Positions 11,401 through 21,345 of a stretch of DNA of 64,000 bases are shown piece by piece. The stretch spans positions 3,989,501 through 4,053,500 of the forward strand of contig OZ005699.1 in NCBI GenBank assembly GCA_963930775.1, given 5' to 3'. The position numbers were made by a program, and so were the translations under genes. Under the pieces are notes generated by a model. That model was not told the DNA's origin, ran no database searches, and saw only the letters and a program-made list of their open reading frames with translations. The number at the start of each line of letters is the position of its first letter. Within the stretch, counting starts at the first letter, position 1. The stretch comes from Cliona cf. orientalis. Taxonomy: Eukaryota; Porifera; Demospongiae; Clionaida; Clionaidae.

Positions 11401-14400
11401 CTGGATGGTAAACCAATGATGGCCTGTTGGAATCGAGGCCTTGCTGCTTGAGCTATCGTTGGAGTGGGTGAGGACGGGGCTGAATTAGGCGGGTTGTATA
11501 ATATTATATGCACTGGCGTAAGAAGCAGGGAGCTGGGGGGCTGTAACCCCCCCCCCCCCCCCATCTTGTCAGCCAAGTGGGCCGAAGATATTTATTCTAC
11601 TAGGCCTTGACATCTTCAGATTTATGACGTAAAGTCCATATACTTTACAGCCAAATTAGCATAATGGCATGGTTTGAAGGTTTATCGTGTGATCCAAAAA
11701 TATTTTTGCACGCTTTGCACGCAATTTTATTTACAGCCCCCCCCCCCCCCCCCCCGTTCAAAAACAACTTCTTATGCCACTGATATGGGTGTGGCATAGC
11801 AATCAGTTGACCTGGTCCACTCGCATAGCCCAAGACAGAATGGATCATAGGAGCAAGCCTGAACACTCAGCCATTTCCGACATTTTCAATTTTTGGTCTG
11901 TTGCTAAGCTTATCTTTGGTATCTAAGAAAGTTGGACAGGGCGCTGCGCTGACCAATCAGGTAGGATATATAACACTTATACCACGGTCACCAGGGATTT
12001 CTATTACTTAATGGATATGGCCATGGGAGATTTGACATAAAGTTGGTAGACTCTATAAGTAGGGATGGCCCGGATATGCCATATATTATGTATTATATTA
12101 CAAAAACACTAATAACTCAATTTTTAACATTCATATTCATGATCTACGTCAAAATATCTATCCAACAAGCCCCCACACAGCCATGGAAAAACATTCAGGT
12201 ATGCCTGAACCTGCTATGCAAAAATTAGCCAATCCTCAATCTTTCTGTTTCCCAAGGCTAACTAAAGACTGCATTGACCACTCACCTTGGTTCGAGTATA
12301 AATCCACTCCATTTTGGAGCGTGTACGTCTTGTGGCACGCTTGTTTTGTGTTATCAGGACAGCGATTTAATTGTGGGTGTGTACAGCACATTTTGGGAGT
12401 GGGAGTGTCCAATTCACCATTTTGTCATATATTGCGCATGCCAATAATTATGGTGTTGCCATGGTGAAGTCATATGAACGATGTCAGTGGCACACGTGCA
12501 CCGGCGCCTGCTTGAGTGCACAGCTAATCAGTGAACTATCGATAATGGCTGCAATCACACACTTGACTTGGAAAAATAGATTGGTGCTGCACCTGCAGCA
12601 TGTTTTGAGAATCCCACTGATGGATGCTCAAATAGTGTGTGATGCAAAAGGAGACACCTGGGATTAGGAGTAGCTAATCAAGCCTGGTAATGTGCATTCA
12701 GGGCACTAGGTTTATGATGCTCTAGCCACTGAGCCAATGTTTGGAGACAGCTGCAGTAGCTATAATGTATTCCCCCTCGTGAGTCATGAACTTCTCCCCA
12801 CATACCAGTATATATAGAGTCAAGACTGCCCGACTCAAAGGATAGCACTAACATACAGAATCAGCAGTACGTATTTCCCCGTATTATATTGTGGGAGTTG
12901 ATATCAACAGGTGGATAGGTAGCTGGTCGAGAAAAGAAAATTCGAAGTTGTAGTTCCATTTACGATGAAAGGCAAACCATATGCATTGATGAAAATTAAT
13001 GGTTTTACCCTGAGGGCAATAAAAAAAGAATAGTAACAAGTATAAGAAACAATAAAATTGAAGGATGGCAGGGTCTGAAAGTACACTAACAAGATTTGTA
13101 GACATCCACTATATTATACATTCCTACACTTGCTTTTTAGTTATGGGGCACATGCAGGAATGGACAATCAACATTGACTGCTCTTGAAATTCTTCTACCT
13201 GCACAGAGTCAAGATTAAAGTATCTTAGGGCTACGATTATTTGCGGATACAATTCGCAAACAGCGCATTTAGCGGATACTCATTTTAGCGAGTTTTTTAA
13301 AATTAATATTCTATTTATTCAAAAATGTTGAAAATTAATATTCGCGGGTACAATTTTTATGCAAATCGCTAATTTTGTTAAATTTAATACCTGCAAATAA
13401 ATGTGTCCTTAAGGTATAGTGATACTTATATATTATACTGAATCAGAAATGCATGATAATGATTATCGAGAAAAGCAAGCATAGGGATGTATAGTAGATG
13501 TAATACCGTAGGACGGGTTTTAATTGCGTACTTTAATAATTGCGTTCTAGTCAAGTCAGGCCAAATTGCGAATCCAATAATTGCGATGGACGACCCCGTA
13601 CCGTACTGTTGTATATGTGCATGTTTATGTTTGCGAATCTATTAATTGTGAAACGTAGAAAAACTCGCGATTCGCAATTAATAGATATACTCACAATAAA
13701 AATCCGACCTACGGTAAGTTATCCTGGCTACAAATCTTGTTTGTGTACTTTTTGACCCTGCCATTCCTACTTCATCCATTGTTTTTTTATACTTGTATAG
13801 TTTAAGATAGTGAGATTGACTTACCAGAGTTGCTTTCCTTTGTGTTAATAGCAGTTGATACAGCAGTGATGGAAGATTCCACGGTAGATACATCCATAGG
13901 AAGCATTGTGGTGGCTATGTTCTCTAATGTATAATATTATAATAGTTTTATTAATCATCCGATTTGTATAGATCAATGATCAATCAATACTTATGATCTG
14001 GTCTATCTCTGGCTATTGTGCAATAAAAAGTTTTGTGGAGTTGCCTCCTATACCTTGTGAGAAATGATTCTAATTTTCGCCAAGTATGAAACGCTTGATC
14101 ATATCCCCAGTGGTTGCATAATTGTGAATGATGTATGTAGTAAAACGTCATCAATACAATATAGTGCATACACAGTCACATCAATATCGATACTGGTATC
14201 TCAGTCGCAGGCAGAGAATCTGAGACCGGCTTTCAACTTCGATAGTGAGTTTTGATGCTTCTATCACAGGGACAAATTTGATAGTGCAGTACAGCCAGTG
14301 GTATGGCAAAGCTCAACGGCATGCGTGATATGTGCTATATATAGCACATGAAAACTGGGTTTATCATAGAGTTGGTAGACTCTATAAGTAGGGATGGCCC

Positions 14401-17400
14401 TGATATGCCATATATGTAATACAAAACAAAACTCAGAACAACTTGAATTTTAAGATTTTTAACTTTCATATTCATGATCTACGCCAGAATATCTATCTAT
14501 CAAGCCCCGAAACATAGAAATGATCAGGTACGCCTGAATCAGCCATTTTTAAGTCTGTAAAAAAAAACGTGCATCTTGTCAATCTTCTTTCTTTCATCTT
14601 ATCCAGGGCTAATTCAAGACTGGCATGACTTCTCACCTTAGTTTAACAATAAATCCGCTCCGTTTCTGTTGAGCGTAGGTCTATGGCACGCTACTTTTGT
14701 CATCATGATGAAAGTCGCTGAATCGTGGGTTTACGCAGCATGTTTAATTAGTGGGTGTGTCCGCCACGCCATTTTGTCATATGAATGAAGACATTCCGTC
14801 TATTAAAAAGACTGGATCAGTACTTGACAGGCTGAAACTATAGATCCCATCCCTCAATCATAAAGCCCATCCGGACATTTTGACGTGTGTTCAGCCCTCT
14901 ATTAAAATATGTATTATTGTTATTGACCTCTATGAAGTAAATCACATGACCTTTGTACTATTATGATTGTGGAAGTTGAATGCACAAAATTTAATATTGG
15001 CCTTTATGGTACCAGATTGTCTCGGGTCAGTACCATCAATGTTACCATGCACTCTGGGGTCTTCTGACAGTCCCATATCCTGAAAATACTATTGTATGTT
15101 GGTACTAGGCCAACCTTTTGATGCTGATGGGGATGTATGCAGGAACTGACTTGAGCTTCAAAAGTTGCCTGGTTCTCCTGAACACACTAGCTATATATTA
15201 TACGACACATGCACAGCATACACATGCACTCACATACAGTGGCAGATCCAGGATTTGTGATAGGAGGGGGCACGCGCGCAAAGCGCACGTGAAAATTTTT
15301 CGGCCACGCCCCCCAACGCTTGACCACGCCCCTTAAATTGCCGCTCAACGCTAGTCGATACGTGGTAAATGGAAATGGCTCAGCCATTTGAGCTAAAAAG
15401 CACTATATAAGTTGGTTTATAAATAGTTTTACTCCACAGTTGATAGCCCTATAATGTGTGCCTCTCTTGTAGCTATATAGTTTGCATGTGTGGCTCTCCA
15501 AAAAGGGGGGGCACGTGCCCCTTGTGCCCCTATGCTGGATCCACCTATGCACATACATAAAGTAATACATCATAGACTGGTACAAGATGCATGGCTGGTG
15601 ACAATGAAATACACCGAGACTGAATCTGCCATTGACAATGGAATTCATAATCTAATGGGCAAACCATGTGAGGTGGTATAATTGCCAAAACATTATAAAA
15701 TGAATCATTAGTTGCCCAGAGTGCAATAAAAAAGGAATAGTAACCAGTATAAAAAGAATTGAAAATTAAAGGATGAAGTAGGGAAGGTAGGACCAAAAAA
15801 TACACAAACAAGATTTGTAGGGGTAATCACATCAACTATACATCCCTACGCTTGCTTTTTGAGTAGCTTTAATTATATAGATATTAAAAACCCGATAATC
15901 ATCACAAAAACGATAGGATTTTCTTTCACATACAATGTCTAATCAAGAAGACCCAAGAATATTATATTGACACCAACGACAAATTAGGTGCGTGCAGATT
16001 TTACATGTGAATCTTGCATGTACTCAGTTTCAATTTTGTACACAGTTAGGTCAATGATTGGACTATCTACATGTCAAATTATGGAGTGTACTGAACTTTC
16101 GTCTGGGATCTAGAGAGGAAAATGTCCGAAAATTGTGCATTTTTATGTTAGTGTTAGGTTGTGATTCTTGAGTTTCACTTGTAGTTAAGAACCTTGATTT
16201 GGCCTGCTGGTATATAGGTACCATCGAGTTGTACTTCTGTACCAAATTTGATGCCTTAACTACAAACTGCCTTGGCCATTTGGAGATATTAACCATAATA
16301 GTCAAATTTTAGTGAAAATTTGGTACATTTACGTTAGGTTATGAATTTTGCATGAATATCATAGTTAAGAGTCAACATTGTACTCTATGCATCCTAATGC
16401 ATTAATAATTCTAGTGCATCTGTGGAACTGCAAATATTTTGCAGGGAGCGCCGAATCCGGAAGCAAACATTTCCGCCGGTTGCTTCAGACAGGTCGAAGT
16501 CCGCCGTGATGACGTAGTACCAAACGCACGTGCACAATAGTGATGTTTTCATTGACCACGCCCACTGGCGATCTAAGAACGAGAAGGTAGCGAAAACAGA
16601 GTTTTAGCGTTGAACGCATGGAGCCCTTCACTTTTAAGGTGTCCAAGCGAGGTAAGAGAGTAACAACAGACAGCCCAAAAACCTTTTTAAAGCTCCGAAA
16701 TATTTTTGTGGGGTTGACAGTTACCGCTTCACTAGGCGGTCTGACAGTCGCTCATATTAGCTACCTACGATAATATTGTGTAGAACTAGACATACGAGAG
16801 CGATTCTCCACCTTCAGAGGCTTACCTAATCTTATCTATAGCCTTTGATCTCGCGATTTTTGATCGCTTGTATTGCTATGTATTGCTATGTATGGTGCAC
16901 GTGATGTTAGTTCAACGTCATTGTTCATCATAGCTTCTGTTACAGAGCGGTCTTTCTTTCATGCTTTACACATTCACACTGCAGCTAAAAGCACTATTTC
17001 TATTAATAGTAGGTCAAAATAAGTCTGTATAGTTAGAAAAAAATCTACTCTCTTGCCCAGTAGCACTGTACATGTTTACTGATTTTCAAGTCTCAGAAAG
17101 GCTCCATTGAGGCCCTGAACTTTCTCATAATTACCTCCTAGATTACACCTTGAGCCTGTTGACCCGGACATCCATCTGCCATGTGCTAGACTGAATCTCC
17201 CCAGAGTGCGAACTCGCCACAGAAAGTGAACTAAGAGAAGCCATATATCATCGATAGTAAAATTAACGATCTTTTCTACACTAGGTTCAAATTCTGAGTC
17301 CCAACACCCTGTCATGTGAGCTAATCATTTTGAAACAAGTCTTCACAGCAATTTCATCGTAGGTTTCATCATATTATTTTATGTCATAATTACCTCGTCG

Positions 17401-20400
17401 GTTGGTCGATTATTATGTTGATTGGGATTTGTGATGTAGTAATGAAGCCTGTATGAACTGGAGTAACCACAAGAATGTGCACTATATGATACTGCACAGG
17501 CGCTGATCCAGAAATTTTGCATGAAAGGTGGTTGATGGGGTGGCTACCCATAGTACACTATACTGGTGCAAGAGGGGTGGCTGGTTAACAATGGTGGATG
17601 TCTCCTATAACTACGTTGCATAAAAGAATTAGTGTAGGGGGTGGCTAGCCACCCCCTGGATTACTTTAGCCCCTGCTGCACCATGCAATTACTGAACCCA
17701 TGCATAACAAGTATAAAAACAATAAAATTGAAGGATGAAGTAGGGATGGCAGGGTCAAAAAGTACACAAACAAGATTTGTAAGGGATAAGCATCTGCTAT
17801 ACATCCCTACGCTTGCTATTCTCGATTATTGTGCACCTATTATTAATGTTGACGTGTTTATCGAGTGCGTCATGTGGGAGACATTCAGGTTGTTCCCTGG
17901 TTGTCACAATGGTCAGTCAGGATAGTCAGTTTTGATTCAGTTGTATTATTAATTTTTTGCACCCCTCAAAAAGCAAGCGTAGGGATGTATAGCAGATGCT
18001 TATCCCTTATAAATCTTATTTGTGTACTTTCTGACTCTGCCATCCTTACTTCATCCTTCAATTTTATTGTTAACTTTTATACTTGTTTCTATTCTTTCTA
18101 TTCTTTTTTATTGCTCTTAGTATACTTTATCAATGCCATCTTACATGGTTTGCTCATTCAACTCTCAACCTCTGTCCAGTGTAATTAAGTAGCTAGTAGA
18201 TGGGATCGAGGTACCGAAGTTCGCGCGTGCGCACAAAGTCTTAGCCAGGCCCTTCAAGGTGGCTGATAAAGAAGGCTGGCCTGAGTCCGTTTATAGGGAG
18301 AAAATCAAGTTGTTAACTGGCTGTTATGCTGACTGCTGAGGAGCCTCTTGATAGCTACCTAGTTCACTGTATAGCGCTCAGCTCGCACTGGGCATGCGCA
18401 TTATATGACAAAATGGCGTATCAGACACACCCATTAGTTAATGCGCCGTACACACCCACCATTACGTATAACTGTCGAGATAACGCCAAACTAATGAGTC
18501 ATGGACCTGCGCGCTACAAAATAGAGTGGATTTATACAAGAACTAAGGTGAGCGGTCCAGACAGTCTTGAGTTAGCCCTGATGATGAAAAAGAAAGAAAG
18601 AAAGATTGAGAAATGGCCATTTTTTTCGAATATCTGGTTCTGGCGTGTAGCTACAATTGATTTGATGAATGATCTTGGTCTTGTTAGATAGATAATTAAA
18701 ATTTTGCTGGAGATTCAGATTTTCACACTTAGAAATTTTACAAAGTTACCTGTTTTGAGATATTTTGGAATTCGTAATGCATTACATATATGGCATATCC
18801 GGGTCATCCCTACTTATAGAGCCTACCGACTCTATGATAATAATTATGATTGGTGACTCAGCAAAAGGCTATAAAGCTTAGAACTCAAGGTAGTCGCTCA
18901 CAATTGTCACTTCCAGCTGGCAGTTCATAGACTTATATGCCATTTGTAATCATGTCACCAACCATTAAAATTTGTGTGTGGTTAGTCGAGAAAGAGCCAA
19001 GTCTTAATGAAAGTGCACTAATATTTTAGTACCGTAATTGTATTATAATACTTATATTATTGTAATAATATACCTGAGAAGCTTAAGTAAGTCCCAAATG
19101 ATGTGACACTGAAGGTTTCAGAAGGTAGAGCAGCAGTATTGGAAGGTGAGGGCATTCCTGAAAGTTGCATGCGATGGCAAAATATTGTCAGGTCCGTAGC
19201 TACTCGACTATTTATGATCAATGTGCTCTTTATTTGCTTCTATAGCTATAATATTATATTCTTCTGCTGCATGTGATCATGATCAGTGGTCCTTTAGTTT
19301 TATATCTATAAAAGAGGACTCATGAGTCCCCTGGGCCAGTGAAATAAAACGTTAAGTTTCAATAATAATAATATGAATTTATTATCTCCCCAGTAGCAAT
19401 TTACTTTTCTGTGGTTATGAACCCTTGACCATCTCCCCAGTAGCTGCATAGTGTAATGGTGCATGTGGTAAAAGGTCGTCAATAGAATGCGTACACATCG
19501 ATCGATGCTCGCCCCAGAAATCATGGAGATGGCGTCTAAGATCGACTCTCAGCCTTGACAGCGACAGGTTTCGATGCTTCAATCACAGAGACGAACTCGA
19601 CAGTACAGTATTCCTTCCGAACTTCAGGTTGGTCACGCTGCTGCAGTCGCGCGCGGGACAGCCCCTTGTGACAATGCGTGCTATATAGCGCAAGGCTAGC
19701 TTTATTTATCCACGGCATTACGTAAGCCAAGAAAACACGTGAAGTTCAACCGACAGTACTTCTCAGAGAAAGTAGCGCTCAGCTTGTAATGTATTCGCTG
19801 GATACACGCGTAAGATACTCTACATATTTACTGATTTTCAAGTCCCAGAAAGGCTCCAGCGAGGCCCTGAATTTTCTCATAATTACCTCATAGATTACAC
19901 CATAGGTTTCATCATAATTACACCATAATTACCTCATAACCACAGAAAAGTAAATTGCTACTGGGGAGATAATGAGGTAATTATGGTGTAATTATGATGA
20001 AACCTATGGTGTAATCTATGAGGTAATTATGAGAAAATTCAGGGCCTCGCTGGAGCCTTTCTGGGACTTGAAAATCAGTAAATATGTAGAGTATCTTACG
20101 AGTGTATCCAGCGAATACATTACAAGCTGAGCGCTACTTTCTCTGAGAAGTACTGTCGGTTGAACTTCACGTGTTTTCTTGGCTTACGTAATGCCGTGGA
20201 TAAATAAAGCTAGCCTTGCGCTATATATAGCACGCATTGTCACAAGGGGCTGTCCCGCGCGCGACTGCAGCAGCGTGACCAACCTGAAGTTCGGAAGGAA
20301 TACTGTACTGTCGAGTTCGTCTCTGTGATTGAAGCATCGAAACCTGTCGCTGTCAAGGCTGAGAGTCGATCTTAGACGCCATCTCCATGATTTCTGGGAC

Positions 20401-21192
20401 GAGCATCGATCGATGTGTACGCATTCTATTGACGACCTTTTACCACATGCACCATTACGCTATGCAGCTACTGGGGAGATGGTCAAGGGTTCATAATAAT
20501 AATAATAGCGGCTGTGCAGAAATTCTAATTAATGAAGTAGCTAGCTAATACGTAATGTTAGCATGATGCAATTCAGATTCTTTGTCTCACCTGGTATAGT
20601 GCAACTCCTTTTTGGTGTTTTGACGTAAGTGTCAATGTCAACTCCACTGTAACATCCACTTACATAACAGACCGATCCAGGCAAAATGTTTGCTGCACTG
20701 AGATTGTAGAAACTAAACATATCCGACTCTCCTGAGGGTCCAGTTCCAAAATAGCTGCAGGTCACATTTGATTTTCGAATACTCTAAACAAAATTACAGT
20801 ATAGCCTAGTAATATCAAAATCAATAATTGTTTTATCCAATTGATATACCTGACCACTGCATTCTAACCGTATTTCTTCAGTTGTACGATATGTAGTTGA
20901 GCCAACATAGTTGGAGTAAGTGATTGTTAAATTATTCATCACTGAGCAGTTTATATGAATGTGTTGCCAATTATCAGTAACGTCAACCGTCGCCGTACCT
21001 GGAGTAATAAAGCCATCGGTCATAGTTGAACGTACAAATTTCATAGTGTTACGTACCACAATTCGGCAATTCAGGCGTGTCGTCCATAGAGCATACTGTA
21101 GACGAATCTATATCCTCCTCCAAGTTCTGCGCTCCATTAAACCTTAGAGCAAGGATAAATAACAAAGAAAGAGCTACAATTTTCATCATCAT
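7312..21192 (-). CDS. Seven-exon single-pass type I membrane protein (receptor-like), function unknown
   Basis: Exons on the minus strand: 21192-21057, 20998-20850, 20783-20591, 19157-19074, 13923-13825, 10094-9965, 8434-7312. Every junction is GT-AG and phases match throughout (1,0,1,1,1,2), giving 1914 nt or 637 residues plus stop. Residues 1-21 form a signal peptide. Residues about 22-160 are an ectodomain with Cys pairs and NxT/NxS sites. Residues 160-221 are a Ser/Thr-rich stalk made by two symmetric phase 1-1 exons. Residues 232-255 are a hydrophobic transmembrane helix followed by RCKKQQK, a stop-transfer signal. The rest is a long cytoplasmic tail in one exon. The start was chosen as the first of three ATG codons ahead of the signal peptide. 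An AATAAA lies about 125 nt past the stop. The 62, 66 and 57-58 bp-scale introns sit in the ectodomain half; the others are 1.4-5 kb and full of repeats. I recognise no family. Extra skipped phase 1-1 exons are possible. Confidence 0.72.
8526..9102. mobile_element. MITE in intron 6 of the membrane-protein gene
   Basis: TATAGCGGGAAATTTTCAAG with AGAAAACTTTTGCGAAT is mirrored by ATTCGCGAAAGTTTTCTCCC and TTTCCCGCTATA. About 575 bp, no transposase. Confidence 0.7.
9186..9672 (+). mobile_element. Foldback family H, single half-copy
   Basis: Starts with CCCCAGTAGCTACATAG and ends with ACTGGGGATGT. It carries GGTAAAAGGTCGTCA (9226-9240), a CTATAAATAGCGC TATA-like box and AATGTATTCGCTGG. The same sequence forms each arm of the palindrome at 19381. 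Confidence 0.7.
9965..10094 (-). CDS. Transmembrane exon of the membrane protein
   Basis: The acceptor is CTTGTTCAG and the donor is CCAG|GTATGAG. The 130 nt exon encodes a 24-residue uninterrupted hydrophobic run (Ile, Leu, Val, Ala, Phe) followed by a basic Arg-Cys-Lys-Lys patch, which sets the N-out/C-in topology. It is too short for automatic ORF calling. Incoming phase 1 and outgoing phase 2 fit the neighbours exactly. Confidence 0.72.
10985..11105 (+). mobile_element. Family G arm, solo
   Basis: ATTGAATAAAATTGAAGGAT ... AGTAGGGATGGCAG ... ACACAAACAAGATTTGTAGG is one arm of the family G foldback seen complete at 28258. No inverse arm lies within 500 bp. Confidence 0.6.
11511..11782. mobile_element. 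hAT-like MITE with C runs
   Basis: CACTGGCGTAAGAAG and CTTCTTATGCCACTG are imperfect inverses; CAGTGGCG-type ends are common in hAT elements. Two C runs (11547-11562, 11737-11755) lie inside. Confidence 0.55.
12038..12480 (+). mobile_element. Family E element
   Basis: Begins with AGTTGGTAGACTCTATAAGT, then AGGGATGGCCCGGATATGCC. It has homologues at 14368, 18400 (inverted) and 26931. The distal end contains GCGCATGC and TTGCCATGGTGAAGTCAT. No ORF is shared. Confidence 0.65.
13020..13800. mobile_element. Family G foldback interrupted by a MITE
   Basis: The left arm 13020-13135 and right arm 13474-13503 plus 13717-13800 are inverse copies. The right arm is split at TA by the MITE at 13504. Confidence 0.65.
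13504..13716. mobile_element. TACCGTAGG MITE nested in a family G arm
   Basis: TACCGTAGG at the left and CCTACGGTA at the right with TA at the edges; about 210 bp, no ORF of note. Removing it rejoins the family G arm. Confidence 0.65.
13825..13923 (-). CDS. Stalk exon (Ser/Thr-rich) of the membrane protein
   Basis: A 99 nt exon between TACATTAG and CTCTG|GTAAGT, symmetric phase 1-1. It encodes 33 residues rich in Thr, Ser and Ala with no Cys, as expected for an O-glycosylated stalk. A symmetric exon could be skipped without shifting the frame, so isoforms with shorter stalks are possible. Foldback elements lie close on both sides in the introns. Confidence 0.6.
14085..14350 (+). mobile_element. 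Foldback family H, diverged partial copy
   Basis: CATATCCCCAGTGGTTGCAT through GCTATATATAGCAC matches the family H order with many substitutions; the GGTCGTCA motif has become CGTCATCA. It runs straight into a family E element at 14368. Confidence 0.55.
14368..14790 (+). mobile_element. Family E element
   Basis: TAGAGTTGGTAGACTCTA hairpin end, then AAGTAGGGATGGCCCTGATA. The interior is diverged from the 12038 copy but collinear (ATTCATGATCTACG, TATCAAGCCC). Confidence 0.65.
15238..15548. mobile_element. hAT-like MITE with near 8 bp duplication
   Basis: AGTGGCAGATCCAGGATTTG and GCTGGATCCACCTAT are inverted ends. TCACATAC at the left and GCACATAC at the right look like an 8 bp target duplication with one change. 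The interior has CCACGCCC boxes. Confidence 0.62.
15722..15857 (+). mobile_element. Family G arm, solo
   Basis: GTATAAAAAGAATTGAAAAT ... GGATGAAGTAGGGAAGG ... ACAAACAAGATTTGTAGGGG ... CATCCCTACGCTTGCTTTTTG. Only one arm is present. Confidence 0.6.
16440..16652 (+). promoter_or_regulatory. CpG-rich patch with a possible first exon
   Basis: A GC/CpG-rich stretch in AT-rich surroundings contains ATG at 16618 opening MEPFTFKVSKR, then GAG|GTAAGAG, a good donor. I found no downstream exon, so it may be a gene start inside intron 4 of the minus-strand gene, or a captured promoter fragment. Confidence 0.25.
17062..17400 (+). mobile_element. Foldback family H, distal-part fragment
   Basis: TTTACTGATTTTCAAGTCTC and AGGCTCCATTGAGGCCCTGA match the inner part of the family H arm at 19825-19900. 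A 180 bp stretch of other sequence separates the two matching parts. Confidence 0.5.
17700..18115. mobile_element. Family G foldback, complete
   Basis: The arm 17705-17825 is the inverse of 17968-18100 (GCAAGCGTAGGGATGTATAG ... CTTCATCCTTCAATTTTATT). The loop is about 140 bp. Confidence 0.7.
18400..18834 (-). mobile_element. Family E element, inverted
   Basis: Ends at TAGAGCCTACCGACTCTA (18817-18834), the inverse of the family E hairpin end. ATGACAAAATGGCGTATCAG and GAGCGGTCCAGACAGTC match the 26931 copy. Confidence 0.68.
19074..19157 (-). CDS. Small stalk exon of the membrane protein
   Basis: An 84 nt exon between CAACTTTCAG and CTTCTCAG|GTATAT, phase 1-1. It encodes 28 residues of Pro/Ser/Thr-rich sequence without cysteine. 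It reads in frame from the exon ending at 20591 and into the exon starting at 13923. The short length and low complexity make it the least certain exon of the gene. Confidence 0.55.
19381..20490. repeat. 1.1 kb near-perfect palindrome (two family H copies head to head)
   Basis: Arms 19421-19937 and 19970-20490 are inverse copies with few differences; the spacer is about 33 bp (AACCACAGAAAAGTAAATTG...). The inverse of the spacer precedes the left arm at 19381-19420, so the structure looks like part of a head-to-head dimer. Each arm has the GGTAAAAGGTCGTCA motif and a TATA-like GCTATATA box. It lies inside intron 3 of the membrane-protein gene. Confidence 0.85.
20591..21192 (-). CDS. Exons 1-3: signal peptide and Cys-rich ectodomain
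   Basis: Three closely spaced exons separated by introns of 58 and 66 bp. Exon 1 encodes MMMKIVALSLLFILALRFNG followed by Ala-Gln, a clear signal peptide. The ectodomain has cysteines at about residues 34, 45, 63, 92, 104, 134, 139 and 156, plus several N-glycosylation sequons. The Cys spacing and beta-rich composition suggest a small disulfide-bonded domain, but it does not match an Ig, EGF, sushi or fibronectin signature that I can recognise. Reading through intron 1 meets a stop at once, which supports splicing. Confidence 0.68.
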
Positions 21193-21345
21193 ACGTGTAC
21201 AGCACGACTAGCTACTTGTGTCGTCTGGTATAGCGAGCAACTGACGTTTGACAGATACCAACGGCGGGTATATAAGTGGAATTTGCGGGAGCGGGAACGG
21301 GAACGGGAACGGAAACGGAAACGGAAAACTAGGAAAAGGTCGTCA
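21193..21345 (-). promoter_or_regulatory. Upstream region of the membrane-protein gene: TATA-like box and hexamer repeat
   Basis: On the minus strand a CTTATATAC box (21269-21276) lies about 80 nt before the first ATG. Further upstream is a hexanucleotide tract of GTTTCC/GTTCCC units (21287-21327), then TGACGACCTTTTCC at 21333-21345, a motif shared with several repeat families in this window. Placement is consistent with a core promoter, but no transcript evidence is available. Confidence 0.4.

Noticed and set aside
12680-12745. tRNA or SINE on the minus strand (GGCTCAGTGGCTAGAGC)
   Set aside because: An A-box-like phrase exists but no B box or foldable arms follow at the right distance.
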